NCBI GenBank assembly: GCA_963806395.1
Contig: CAWDYI010000009.1
Span: 1 to 64,000 of the forward strand
Source of the DNA: DASSUW01 sp963806395
GTDB taxonomy: Bacteria > Actinomycetota > Thermoleophilia > Solirubrobacterales > Solirubrobacteraceae
Direction: 5' to 3'
Length of the DNA stretch: 64,000 bases
The notes beneath the pieces are model-generated. The model was not told where the DNA came from. It did not search any database and worked only from the letters and a program-made list of their open reading frames with translations. The position numbers and the translations under genes were made by a program. Of this stretch, positions 1 to 8,148 are shown piece after piece. Within the stretch, counting starts at the first letter, position 1, and each line of letters starts with the position of its first letter.

Positions 1-333
1 GTCGGCCTCGTCATCCCGGGTGGCCGCGCGCCCGAGTACATCCGCACCGATCCCGACGTCCGCCGGATCACGGAGCACTTCTTCGAGCAGAACCTGCCGG
101 TCGGGACGATCTGCCACGGCCCCCAGGTGCCGGCGGTCTACGGGCTCCTGCGCGGACGCACCACCGCCGCCTTCCCGCCGCTCAAAGGCGACATGGAGAA
201 CGCCGGCGCAACCGTCGTCGACGAGCCGGACTGCGTCGACGGCAACATGGTCTCGTGCCGCGGCTGGCCGGACATGCCGGAGTGGTCGCGCGCGTTCATG
301 AACGTGCTCGAGCGCGCCGCCGTCCCGGCCTGA
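1..333 (+). CDS. DJ-1/PfpI family protein, 3' part only
   Basis: The C-terminal 110 residues of a DJ-1/PfpI (class I glutamine-amidotransferase-like) protein; its start lies before the window, and frame 1 is open from the first base. Visible are the GGRAPEY segment and the nucleophile elbow ICHGPQ, with Cys at residue 38 of the visible part. Family members are cytosolic chaperones, deglycases, amidases or stress proteins, and sequence alone does not choose between them. It ends 10 bases before the next gene on the same strand, so it is probably the upstream member of the hydrolase/alcohol dehydrogenase operon. Family assignment is firm; substrate unknown. Confidence 0.85.
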   Translation, partial: VGLVIPGGRAPEYIRTDPDVRRITEHFFEQNLPVGTICHGPQVPAVYGLLRGRTTAAFPPLKGDMENAGATVVDEPDCVDGNMVSCRGWPDMPEWSRAFMNVLERAAVPA

Positions 334-343
334 GCGCCGTCCG

Positions 344-1102
344 ATGCCCGCCGAAGGCTCCGGGCCGCCCGTGCTCCTACTGCACGGCTCCGGCCCGGGG
401 ACGACGGCCGCGGCGTGGGCGCCGCTGATCGCCGCGCTCGCCCCGCACCACCGCGTGATCGCGCCCGACCTGCTCGGGTTCGGCCCTGGCCCGCAGCCCT
501 CCGGCTCGTTCCGATCGGCCTGGACGGAGCAGGTACTCGAGCTGGTCGACTCGCTCGGGATCTCGTCGTTCGCGGTCGTGGGCAACTCGGCCGGGGGTGC
601 GATCGCGCTGGCCCTCGCGTGCGCGCGCCCAGGTGCAGTCACGCGCGTGGTCGCGGTGGGATCGATGGGGCATCCGATGGTGCTGCCCGCTGGGCTCGAC
701 GAGCTGTGGGGGTACACGACACCGAGCCTCGAGGCGGCGCAGGCGCTCACCGAACTGATCAACTTCGACCCGAGGGCGGCGACGCCGGACGCCATCGAGG
801 CGCGCTATCGGGCAACCGTCGCCCAGCCCTGGTACCCAGAGCTGTTCCCGGCCCCGCGCCAGCGGTGGGTCGACGACCTGTCGCTCACGCGCGAGGAGCT
901 GGCGGGCATCTCCGTGCCCGTGCTGCTCGTGCACGGTGCGCAGGACCGCGTCGTGCCGCTGCGCGATGGCTTCCTGCCGCTGCTCGAGCTGCTGCCCGAC
1001 GTTCGCGGCTGCGTCTTCGGCCGCTGCGGCCACGCCGCGCCACTGGAGCACACCGGCGAATTCAACCGACTGCTGACCACGTTCCTGGAGGCCGAACGAT
1101 GA
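344..1102 (+). CDS. alpha/beta hydrolase, C-C bond hydrolase-like
   Basis: A 252-residue alpha/beta hydrolase. The N-terminus has HGSGPG, an oxyanion-hole motif typical of meta-cleavage-product hydrolases of aromatic catabolism. The nucleophile elbow is GNSAGG (Ser near residue 81), the acid Asp is in HGAQDRVVP near residue 206, and the His is in GRCGHAAP near residue 232. It starts at ATG 344, 10 bases after the DJ-1 gene, and its stop overlaps the next start (ATGA), so it is translationally coupled to the iron alcohol dehydrogenase. Context with an iron alcohol dehydrogenase/maleylacetate-reductase-like enzyme suggests aromatic or ring-cleavage metabolism, but this is inference; esterase activity is equally possible. 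Confidence 0.85.
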   Translation: MPAEGSGPPVLLLHGSGPGTTAAAWAPLIAALAPHHRVIAPDLLGFGPGPQPSGSFRSAWTEQVLELVDSLGISSFAVVGNSAGGAIALALACARPGAVTRVVAVGSMGHPMVLPAGLDELWGYTTPSLEAAQALTELINFDPRAATPDAIEARYRATVAQPWYPELFPAPRQRWVDDLSLTREELAGISVPVLLVHGAQDRVVPLRDGFLPLLELLPDVRGCVFGRCGHAAPLEHTGEFNRLLTTFLEAER

Positions 1103-2262
1103 CCGACTTCGCCGTCCTACGCGCGCCCTCGCAGGTGCTCTTCGGCACCGGTATGGCGGCCGCCGCCGGCCGCGTCGCCGCGGGCTACGGCCGCCGCGCG
1201 CTCGTGATCACGGACCCGATCATCGCGGGCACCCCGGGCTTCGCCACCGTCGTCGAATCGCTGTCCGCCATGGACGCCACCGTCTTCACGGAGGCCGCCG
1301 TCGATGTCCCGAGCTCCGCGGTCGACGCCGCCGTGTCGCTGGGAGCGGCGGCGGAGCCCGACGTGGTCGTCGCCGTCGGCGGCGGCAGCGTGATCGACCT
1401 CGCGAAGGTCACCGCCCTGCTGCTCGCCCACGGCGCGCCGCTCGCCGACTACTACGCCGTCCAGAGCGTGCCGGGGCCGATCGTGCCGCTGGTCGCGCTC
1501 CCGACCACCGCCGGCACCGGCTCCGAAGCGACTCCCGTCGCGGTGATCACCGACCCCTCCACGGAGATGAAGATCGGCATCGCAAGCCCGCACCTGATCC
1601 CCCGCCACGCGATCTGCGACCCGCTGCTGTCGATCGGCGCCCCGCCCACCGTGACCGCGCACTCCGGCATCGACGCGCTCGCACATGCGGTCGAATCCTT
1701 CATGGCGGCGCGCGAGGAGCCCTCGCCTGACCTCGTGCTCGGTCGCCCGCAGGTCGGCAAGAACCTGCTCTCGGACGCGCTGGCGGTCACCGCCGCGGGC
1801 CACGTCTACCGCAACCTTGAGCGCGCGGTCGTGGACGGGTCCGACCTCGAGGCCCGGACCGGCATGCTGTACGGCTCGCTGCTGGCCGGGATCGCGTTCG
1901 GCAACTCCGGCGTCAGCGCCGCGCACGCGCTGCAGTTCGCCCTCGGCGCGGCCACGCACACGTCGCACGGGCTGGGGACGGGCCTGCTGCTGCCGTACGT
2001 CATGGAGTACAACCGGTCGGCGCGTCAGGACGAGATCGCCGAGCTCTCGGCTCTGATGGGCGGCGACGCGGTGTCGCAGGTCCACGCGTTGGGGCAGAAG
2101 ATCGGACTGCCCGGGTCGCTGGCCGAGATCGGGGTGGCGCCGAGCGACTTGCGCGCGATGGCGGAGCAGTCCGTCGGATTCAAGCGCCTGATCGACAACA
2201 ACCCGCGGCAGTTGGACGTCGCAGCCCTCGACGGCAATCCTCGATGCGGCCTGGCACGGTGA
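1099..2262 (+). CDS. iron-containing alcohol dehydrogenase, 3' end frameshifted
   Basis: An iron-dependent alcohol dehydrogenase/maleylacetate-reductase-like protein of 387 residues as read. It has the nucleotide-binding GGGSVIDLAK, the PTTAGTGSEAT motif and the His-rich metal region (SGIDALAHAVES, then SAAHALQFALGAATHTSHG). The start ATG 1099 overlaps the hydrolase stop. The last residues read DGNPRCGLAR, unlike the family. Removing one G from the GG at about 2233-2234 gives LDAILDAAWHGEP and continues to a stop at 2303-2305 (about 401 residues), converging on the GntR gene. So the true 3' end is probably 2305 and the sequence has a one-base insertion, either real or an error. Substrate cannot be told from the sequence. 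Confidence 0.85.
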   Translation: MTDFAVLRAPSQVLFGTGMAAAAGRVAAGYGRRALVITDPIIAGTPGFATVVESLSAMDATVFTEAAVDVPSSAVDAAVSLGAAAEPDVVVAVGGGSVIDLAKVTALLLAHGAPLADYYAVQSVPGPIVPLVALPTTAGTGSEATPVAVITDPSTEMKIGIASPHLIPRHAICDPLLSIGAPPTVTAHSGIDALAHAVESFMAAREEPSPDLVLGRPQVGKNLLSDALAVTAAGHVYRNLERAVVDGSDLEARTGMLYGSLLAGIAFGNSGVSAAHALQFALGAATHTSHGLGTGLLLPYVMEYNRSARQDEIAELSALMGGDAVSQVHALGQKIGLPGSLAEIGVAPSDLRAMAEQSVGFKRLIDNNPRQLDVAALDGNPRCGLAR

Positions 2263-2294
2263 GCCGGCCCGCCTGCGCGAGGTGGGCGCCGGCG

Positions 2295-3494
2295 TCAGCC
2301 CGTGAGGTCGCGCACGGCGCGCTCGAGATGCGCCGTCATCCGCGCCTCGGCGGCCTGCACGTCGCCCGACTCCAGCACGTCGAGCACCTCGTGATGCTCG
2401 TGCCCGATTGCCGACGGCGACGCCCAGCTCGGCCGCAGCTGGGCAACGCAGAGCCGGATCTCGCCGCTCAAGGCGCCATAGAGACGCTCCAGGCGCGGCG
2501 AGCCGACTGCGCTGACGAGCGCGTGGTGGAATGCGCCGTCGGCGGCGACGACCTGGCTCCACCCGGCGTCGTCGGGAAGGGCCTCCATCACCGCCATCGC
2601 GTCGCGTGCCGGCGTGAGCGGTGCGCTGCGCTCGAGCACTGCGCGCACCACGAGGCACTCGAGGGGGATGCGCACCGAGAACAGGTCGAGTATCTCGTCG
2701 CGGGTCAGCACGGGGATGCGTGCGCTCCGGTTGCGCTCGCGGACGAGCAGGCCTTCGTGGCAGAGGGTCTGGATCGCCGCCCTCACCGTCGGACGGGCAA
2801 CTCCGAACTCCACCGCCAGCTCCAGCTCCGGGAGTCGCACGCCGGGCTCGATCACGCCGTCGAGGATGCGCGCCCGCAACGAGGCGACGACGGCCTCCGT
2901 CGTCGAGATCGGCTGGACCGCGAGCCCGCTCATCAGACGACCAGTATGGTCGGACGCGACGAGCGCGTGGCGAGCGCCGAGCCCAGCGCCGTCCGGCGCG
3001 ACGGCGCGCATGCCGCGGCGGCGCGCCTCCACGCGCCGCCACTCGGCAGCGCTCACGTACAGGATCGCGTCGAGCGCGGCGCCGAGCTCGTGCGGATCCG
3101 AGACGACGGCTTCGAACGCGCCGCCGAACGGGCTCAGCGCCGCGGCGCTCTCGGCGCGGGAGACGGCCACCACTCGCTTCCCGGACCGGACCGCGAGCCC
3201 CACCGCTTCGCGGGCGCCGCGCAGCGGGCGCGCCATGGCGACCACGCGGGCGAGCAGCTCGTCGCCGCTCTCCTCACCGCAGTAGCCGCGCTCATGGGCG
3301 AGCCGGTCGAAGCCACGCGCGAGCCCGCGACCGCCTGCCAGCGCCTCCACGCGCCGGCCCATGGCGGCGCCGCGATCTAGCGGGCTCTCGCCGTTGCGGC
3401 GAGCCAATTCGTAGGCCACCGCGTCGATCGCACCCGTCCAGTCGACCAGAGTGCCGCGGCAGGCGAACGCGACGATCGCGATCCCCTCCTGCAT
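2295..3494 (-). CDS. GntR/FadR-type regulator fused to a degenerate HAD domain
   Basis: A 399-residue protein. Residues 6-175 follow the haloacid-dehalogenase fold order, but motif I reads FACRGTLVDW where HAD enzymes have FD-x-x-GTLVD, so the nucleophile Asp is Ala; the acidic pair of motif IV is also missing (LYVSAAEW). Residues 196-262 are a GntR winged helix (ARPTVRAAIQTL recognition region) and about 265-395 an FCD ligand-binding domain. I chose ATG 3494; an upstream TTG at 3530 would put the operator palindrome inside the gene. It faces the hydrolase/dehydrogenase operon and probably regulates it and itself. The GntR part begins at an internal Met in a CTGATGAGC context, so the fusion could come from an indel joining two genes that once overlapped as TGATG. 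Confidence 0.8.
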   Translation of the reverse strand: MQEGIAIVAFACRGTLVDWTGAIDAVAYELARRNGESPLDRGAAMGRRVEALAGGRGLARGFDRLAHERGYCGEESGDELLARVVAMARPLRGAREAVGLAVRSGKRVVAVSRAESAAALSPFGGAFEAVVSDPHELGAALDAILYVSAAEWRRVEARRRGMRAVAPDGAGLGARHALVASDHTGRLMSGLAVQPISTTEAVVASLRARILDGVIEPGVRLPELELAVEFGVARPTVRAAIQTLCHEGLLVRERNRSARIPVLTRDEILDLFSVRIPLECLVVRAVLERSAPLTPARDAMAVMEALPDDAGWSQVVAADGAFHHALVSAVGSPRLERLYGALSGEIRLCVAQLRPSWASPSAIGHEHHEVLDVLESGDVQAAEARMTAHLERAVRDLTG

Positions 3495-3509
3495 GCGCGA
3501 CACCGTACA

Positions 3510-3520
3510 TTGTCTGACAA
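3510..3520. promoter_or_regulatory. FadR-type GntR operator, site 1
   Basis: TTGTCTGACAA is a perfect palindrome around a central T and matches the FadR-subfamily consensus TNGTNNNACNA. It lies 16 bases upstream of the regulator's ATG (3494), as expected for autoregulation. Confidence 0.7.
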
Positions 3521-3533
3521 TCTCACACAAGGG

Positions 3534-3544
3534 TTGTTAGACAG
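3534..3544. promoter_or_regulatory. FadR-type GntR operator, site 2
   Basis: TTGTTAGACAG matches the same TNGTNNNACNA pattern except for the last base. It is centred 24 bases from site 1, which would place the two sites close to two helical turns apart and allow cooperative binding of FadR-type dimers. Confidence 0.5.
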
Positions 3545-3601
3545 ACTTACAGTGCTCGGCCGCAGACACTCGCCCCGATGCCTCGCGCGGCGACTCGATG
3601 T

Positions 3602-4477
3602 TCAGTTCGCGCGCTCGACCGGCATCCACAATTCGCCGCTCCCGCGGGTGCCGTCGTCGCTGGTGTCGAGGATCGAGAGCAGCGATGGGCCGGGCAGCAC
3701 GCGGTAGGGGTTCGACGGGAACCACTCGCTGAACGACTCGGCCCAGAGGTTCTGCAGCGCGTATGGGAACGGGCCCTCGCCGCGAAATGCGACCCAGGTC
3801 GCCGGCTCGACCTCGAGTACGGCGAGGTCGGCTGGGAGCGCGTCGGCACGGGTCGTGGTGGCGACCGAGTGGTAGTAGTCGCACCAACTGTCGTTCGGGC
3901 CGTCGCCCTCTTGGTTGGCGGTCGCGAACAGCAGGCCGGGCAGAGCCTCGACGTCAGCCAGCGCGAGCAGGCGATCGTTGAGATCGTCCGGAAGCGACGC
4001 CGTGAAATCCGCGATCGCGGTGTTGGGCCCCTCATAGACGATCGGGATCCGCGTCATCCGGCCCGTGACCCGGAAGCCATCGAGTTCGGTCAGTCGATGT
4101 TGCATCTTGCTGTGTCCTTTGATCGTCAGGTGAAAACTCATCCGCGATTGCGAGCGGAGCACCGCACCGGGCCGCCGGGCCTGCGACGGGGTCATCCCGT
4201 GCATGGCCTTGAACGCGCGCGTGAACGCGTCCGCTGACCCGTAGCCGTACTTGACAGCGACCTCGAGCACGCCCGCGTCACCGTCGAGGATCTCCGCGGT
4301 CGCCTGGGTGAGCCGGCGGCGACGTACGTACTCCGACAGCGGCAGCCCCGACAGCGTCGAGAACATCCGGCGGAAGTGGTACTCCGAGGTCTGCGCGACG
4401 CGCGCCAGAGCGGCGACGTCGATCTCGCGGTCAAGGTTCTCCTCGATCCGGCGCAGTGCCTCGTTCCAGTGCTCCAT
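3602..4477 (-). CDS. AraC/XylS regulator with GyrI-like effector domain
   Basis: A 291-residue regulator. Two AraC helix-turn-helix motifs occupy about residues 1-105 (VAALARVAQTSEYHFRRMF, then EVAVKYGYGSADAFTRAFK and MTPSQARR). The second half resembles the GyrI-like small-molecule-binding domain of Rob/SbmC/TipAS-type proteins, ending in PSLLSILDTSDDG and ELWMPVE. Start ATG 4477 is chosen because the upstream in-frame stretch is Arg/Ser-rich and non-conserved. Such proteins often sense toxic cations, drugs or peptides. The gene stands alone, facing away from the small USP-like gene at 4671, so its target is not evident. Confidence 0.85.
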   Translation of the reverse strand: MEHWNEALRRIEENLDREIDVAALARVAQTSEYHFRRMFSTLSGLPLSEYVRRRRLTQATAEILDGDAGVLEVAVKYGYGSADAFTRAFKAMHGMTPSQARRPGAVLRSQSRMSFHLTIKGHSKMQHRLTELDGFRVTGRMTRIPIVYEGPNTAIADFTASLPDDLNDRLLALADVEALPGLLFATANQEGDGPNDSWCDYYHSVATTTRADALPADLAVLEVEPATWVAFRGEGPFPYALQNLWAESFSEWFPSNPYRVLPGPSLLSILDTSDDGTRGSGELWMPVERAN

Positions 4478-4670
4478 GTCGGCGATGCTAGGTCGGGACG
4501 GCCCTCCCGTCCCGACAATCCGTGCCCGATGTCGTCGGGTACGCGGCGATGGCGACGATCGCCGGCCAGTACTTCTGCCTCGAGGCCAACAACACTGCGC
4601 GCCCGCCTGCCGTTTGACGACGCGTTGCGCCGGTCGCGACCACATGGCAAGGTCCGAGCCGGAGCACGCG

Positions 4671-5111
4671 ATGGACACCGCAAGAGTCACGCGGGTGCTC
4701 GTGGTCGCGAATCGCACGGCGGCGACGCCCTGGCTGCTGCAAGAGATCGAGGATCGGTCGAAGGCCGGGCCTTGTGAGTTCGCGTTGCTCGTTCCGCCGA
4801 CCAGCGGGCGGCATCCTGACTGGACGCTGGACGTCGCCCTCTCGCACGTGGAGCAGGCCGCGGGGCAGCGCGTCCAAACGGTGGGATGCGATCGCGATTA
4901 CATCGGCGCGGTACGGCGTGCGCTCGACGAGCAGCCCTACGACGAAGTGCTCGTCTCGATGCGTCCACCTGGTGGCCCCAAGTGGCTGAACCCCCAGCCG
5001 ATGCGTTGGCTCGATGAGCTAAGCGTCCCCGTCACCTCCGTGGTCCTGGGCGAGCGCACGCGGCTCGACCGCGGCGTGCTCAAGGTTCGCTGGGACGACA
5101 CTGGCTCCTGA
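4671..5111 (+). CDS. universal-stress-protein-like small protein
   Basis: A 146-residue soluble protein starting with RVLVVANRTAATPWLLQEI, a Rossmann-like first strand and loop, followed by FALLVPPTSG and YDEVLVSMRPPGGPKWL. The alternating strand/helix layout and length resemble single-domain universal stress proteins, but the usual ATP-binding G-x2-G-x9-G-S/T motif is not evident, so nucleotide binding is doubtful. ATG 4671 is chosen; an in-frame ATG at 4644 would add nine residues. No operon partners. Function unknown; the USP-like label rests on overall pattern only. Confidence 0.6.
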   Translation: MDTARVTRVLVVANRTAATPWLLQEIEDRSKAGPCEFALLVPPTSGRHPDWTLDVALSHVEQAAGQRVQTVGCDRDYIGAVRRALDEQPYDEVLVSMRPPGGPKWLNPQPMRWLDELSVPVTSVVLGERTRLDRGVLKVRWDDTGS

Positions 5112-5191
5112 GCGTCGCCACTGGAAGATCTGACGCCACCAGCTCGCGGACGAGCATCGGCGCACCGGGCGAAGGCCGCGGACGCGTGTTC

Positions 5192-6781
5192 TCAGTAGCT
5201 CACGGCGAGCTTGATGTCCTTCTTGCTCCTCGCGATCAGCGACATCATCTGGTTGAACTTGCCCTCGTGGGCGGGTGGGATCCCGATGCAGCCGGCCGTG
5301 CCGTCGTTGGTCACGTCCATGTGGAGGAAGAACTCGCTGCGGTTCTTGACCACGTTCGGCTCGATCTGGACCCGCATCGGCCCCCACTTGGCGGCCGTGC
5401 CGCCGCTGGCGTAGGTCTCGCCCTTCTTGTCGGCATCCGGCACCTGGAAGTGGCCGGGCTTGAGCACGTAGTTGCCGGCCGGGATCGGGCCGCGGCCCGC
5501 GACCCACTGGTGCTTGGGATCGGTGTATTCCTTCTTCTCCGGATTGCGCGGGTTGTGCGGCTTCATGCCGGACGTCGCCGGCGACTCGATCGTGTCGCCG
5601 CCACTGTCGGTGAGGATGAGCGTCGTGCCGTCGAAGGTGAACGTCGAGATCTCGCGGCCGCTCTCGAGGCGCGGGAGCACGGTCTCGTCGTTCGGGTTCT
5701 CGACGCGGATGCGCTCGATGAGCTGCTCCCGGTGCTTCTCCCCGTCCACGGCGATCTCGAGGGTGTACGTGCCGGTCTTGGGTGGCTCGTTCGCCTGGCC
5801 CTTGAACGTCCCGTCCCAGATCGCCTGGTGGTACCCAGGCTTCGGATCTATTTGGAACGTCCTCATCCAGGTCCTGTCGGCCTCGCGATCGTCCCCGGGG
5901 TCACGCTCGTGGACGATGATCGCGGCGGTCACGCTCTTCACGTTGTTGCCGAGCACGAAGGAGATCCGAGCCGCCTCGCCCTCGCCGACTCGGATGACGG
6001 GCGGCGTGACCTTGAAGTCGGAGATCAGTGTCTTGCCCTTCGTGCTGCGGCTCTCCGCGGCCCGCTTGCGCAGCTCGTCCGGGTGGGCGCGCAGCGCGCG
6101 CAGGTCCTTCCGGATCTGGGCCTGCTCTCCGGGCCGCCGTTGCTTCGCGCGGTCGATGAACCACTCGATCCGTTTTGTGAGCTCCTCGGCGTAGACCGTG
6201 GAGATCACGCGCTCGCGCTCCAGCTGCGGGATCTGCCCAAGGATCCGCTTGCCGACGCGGGCGACGTCGGCCACGTCGCCGTTGGTCGGTGCCGGGCCCT
6301 TCGCGGTGCGCGGTCGGGTCTTGGTCGGCTGGCGGGCGAGGACGGCGCCGGAGCCGGCGCTCGGCTCGGCCGCTTCGGCAGCCTCCGCACCATCCGGCGT
6401 GGTCACCATCGCCTCGGTGGCGCCCTCCAGACCCTCCGGCAGCCAGGCCATCCCGTCGGACGGCGCGTCCTCGCCCTCGGCGGCCTCGACGTCCTCGGCG
6501 TCCGCCTCCTGCTCCTCGCGGTCCTGCGCCATGCGCTGGATGGCGTGGCTGCCCACGGCCGAGGCCCAGGCGAGGCGCTGCAGGTGTGGGGCCTCCTCGA
6601 CCTGCGGCGGCGTCTCAGCCGTAGAGCGTCCGGCCTTCGGTTCCTCAAGCTCGGCTCGGCGCATGACCGAAGCCGACAGTACAGACCGGGCCGCAGGTGC
6701 GACGTGCTGTGCGTGCCTCGCTGACACTTGTGCTCCTCTCATTGGCGAGGCTGCGATCACCTCAGTTGAAGTCATCGCCAT
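5192..6781 (-). CDS. LQR-GN-AV motif protein with L,D-transpeptidase-like domain
   Basis: A 529-residue protein. Near the N-terminus (residues 66-84) is HLQRLAWASAVGSHAIQRM, a variant of the LQR-x-x-GN-x-AV-x-x-L segment also present in two other proteins of this window (31820-33013 and 60854-61897). It is followed by an acidic Glu/Asp/Ala-rich stretch (about 87-130). The C-terminal 110 residues look like the YkuD/DUF2778 fold: PIPAGNY, then FFLHMD (His487) and TAGCIGI (Cys498), the expected catalytic pair. DUF2778 proteins include peptidoglycan-attacking secreted effectors (Tlde1). No Sec signal is visible. A clear GAGAGGAAAA ribosome site precedes ATG 6781. I infer a cargo-like peptidoglycan enzyme; export route unproven. 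Confidence 0.7.
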   Translation of the reverse strand: MAMTSTEVIAASPMRGAQVSARHAQHVAPAARSVLSASVMRRAELEEPKAGRSTAETPPQVEEAPHLQRLAWASAVGSHAIQRMAQDREEQEADAEDVEAAEGEDAPSDGMAWLPEGLEGATEAMVTTPDGAEAAEAAEPSAGSGAVLARQPTKTRPRTAKGPAPTNGDVADVARVGKRILGQIPQLERERVISTVYAEELTKRIEWFIDRAKQRRPGEQAQIRKDLRALRAHPDELRKRAAESRSTKGKTLISDFKVTPPVIRVGEGEAARISFVLGNNVKSVTAAIIVHERDPGDDREADRTWMRTFQIDPKPGYHQAIWDGTFKGQANEPPKTGTYTLEIAVDGEKHREQLIERIRVENPNDETVLPRLESGREISTFTFDGTTLILTDSGGDTIESPATSGMKPHNPRNPEKKEYTDPKHQWVAGRGPIPAGNYVLKPGHFQVPDADKKGETYASGGTAAKWGPMRVQIEPNVVKNRSEFFLHMDVTNDGTAGCIGIPPAHEGKFNQMMSLIARSKKDIKLAVSY

Positions 6782-6903
6782 GCGTTTTCCTCTCTAGGCG
6801 CCGGCAGAGGCCGACTGGCAGCCATCAGGATCGCGGCGCCGTGCGTGCGCAGGTACACGCCTTAGCGTGTCGCGGCCGGAAGGGCCACGCATCATCCCAA
6901 TGC

Positions 6904-7089
6904 GTGGGCGACGGCGACATCGCGTTCGAGCCGCTCTTCTGCGGCCTCGACATGGACGACCACCACTACATCGTCGAGCGCGACACCGCTCCCGACGCGG
7001 TCGCCAACCCGGCGGGATCGTTCAGTAAGCGAAGCTACGCCTACCTCACCAGTCTGCGCGAGCGACGCGGCGGAAGGAGGCACCACTGA
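6904..7089 (+). pseudogene. C-terminal remnant of a sugar phosphate isomerase/epimerase
   Basis: About 61 codons read VGDGDIAFEPLFCGLD, then DDHHYIVERDTAPDAVAN and SYAYLTSLRERR before the stop. This is the usual C-terminal end of xylose-isomerase-like TIM-barrel proteins (pattern GDG-I-F, HHYIVERD, YLxxLR). Upstream sequence in the same frame does not continue the family, so the first four fifths of the gene are gone. It lies between the start of the motif protein (6781) and the channel gene (7139). Confidence 0.65.
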
Positions 7090-7138
7090 GGTCAGCGCAC
7101 CGCCGACACCCGAATCGGCCTATCGGCATCCAGGCAAC

Positions 7139-7786
7139 TCAATCGGTTGAACGTCGCCGGCGGCGCTCAATCGGCGCGGTGGGTGCGTCGATGTCGTAGC
7201 GCACGCCGATCATCCGCGTCGCGAAGCACAGGCCTGCGCCCAGGATCGCGAACGCCGGGCTGAGGCTGCCGGCGGCATGGGCGCCGACCACGACGCTCGC
7301 GCCGAGCAGCGCCGGTATGGCGTAGAGCTCCTGTCGAAGCACGGTGGGTGTCTCTCGGAGCAACACGTCGCGCAGCATGCCCCCGCCGATCCCGGTGATC
7401 GCCCCGAGGATGATGGCCTGCGCGGGACCGAGCCCGAAGTCGGTGGCCTTGCTGGCGCCGCTGACGCAGAACACCGCCAGTCCCACCGCGTCGAAGACCA
7501 GCACTCCACGCTGGATGCGATCCAGCGCCGACCCGGCGAAGAAGCTCACCAGCCCGGCCGCGCCGACCGCCGCGAGGTAGCGCCAGTCGCGGAAGGTCTC
7601 CGGGGGCGTCCCGATCAGCAGGTCGCGGATGATGCCGCCCGCCAGTGCCACCACTGCGGCGAGCACGACCACGCCGAAGGCGTCCAGACGCGCGCGGACG
7701 GCCGCCAGCCCCCCGCTGAGGCCGAAGACGAACGTGCCGACGAGGTTGAGCCAAAGCAGCAACGTCGGGTCGAAGCCGGGGACCAC
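7139..7786 (-). CDS. trimeric intracellular cation (TRIC) channel family protein (UPF0126)
   Basis: A 215-residue integral membrane protein with about seven hydrophobic helices in two similar halves: GTFVFGLSGGLAA with GGIIRDLLIG in the first half, and AVFCVSGASKATDFG with GGGMLRDVLL in the second. The repeated GG-x-x-RD-x-L motif marks the UPF0126/TRIC family (YicG/YadS type), whose bacterial members have been described as cation channels or glycine transporters. It starts at GTG 7786 and ends in a basic tail. Single gene, no clear operon partner. Confidence 0.9.
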   Translation of the reverse strand: MVPGFDPTLLLWLNLVGTFVFGLSGGLAAVRARLDAFGVVVLAAVVALAGGIIRDLLIGTPPETFRDWRYLAAVGAAGLVSFFAGSALDRIQRGVLVFDAVGLAVFCVSGASKATDFGLGPAQAIILGAITGIGGGMLRDVLLRETPTVLRQELYAIPALLGASVVVGAHAAGSLSPAFAILGAGLCFATRMIGVRYDIDAPTAPIERRRRRSTD

Positions 7787-7884
7787 TGCAGGCGCTCTAC
7801 CCCGCGGCGCGGCGGGTATACCTGCCGCACGGCCGCCATCGGTGAGCGCGTGCTGCGCGGCCTGGACCTATGTAACGCGTGGGT

Positions 7885-8148
7885 CTAGGCCAGAACGAAC
7901 CAGACGATCAGGGCCACAGCGATCACAAGTGCAACCCAAAACGCAACGCGCCGCCATCTTGCATCCGCGCGCTTGAGCGATTGCGTATATCCGAACTCCG
8001 CAGCGGGGGGTTCGGCGCGCTCAGGCGCCCCCAGCGCCATCTTGAACCCAGGGAACGCAGGGCCGGGACCCTCCTCAGGCTCCGGAGGTGTGGGCGGCGT
8101 AGAACTCATCCCGAGCGTCCGAGCATACGCCGCCCTACCTTCGGTCAC
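7885..8148 (-). CDS. small C-terminally anchored membrane protein
   Basis: An 87-residue protein with a Pro/Glu-rich soluble N-terminal half and one C-terminal membrane helix (VAFWVALVIAVALIVWFVLA). The GTG start at 8148 overlaps the upstream stop by four bases (GTGA), which favours coupled translation with the 176-residue membrane protein; an ATG at 8109 is an alternative. Probably a partner of that protein. No family recognised. Confidence 0.6.
   Translation of the reverse strand: MTEGRAAYARTLGMSSTPPTPPEPEEGPGPAFPGFKMALGAPERAEPPAAEFGYTQSLKRADARWRRVAFWVALVIAVALIVWFVLA

Noticed and set aside
4510..4617. Plus-strand frame reading VPDVVGYAAMATIAGQYFCL to a stop at 4615
   Set aside because: Looks protein-like for about 30 residues but matches no family I know and has no ribosome site; could be a gene fragment.
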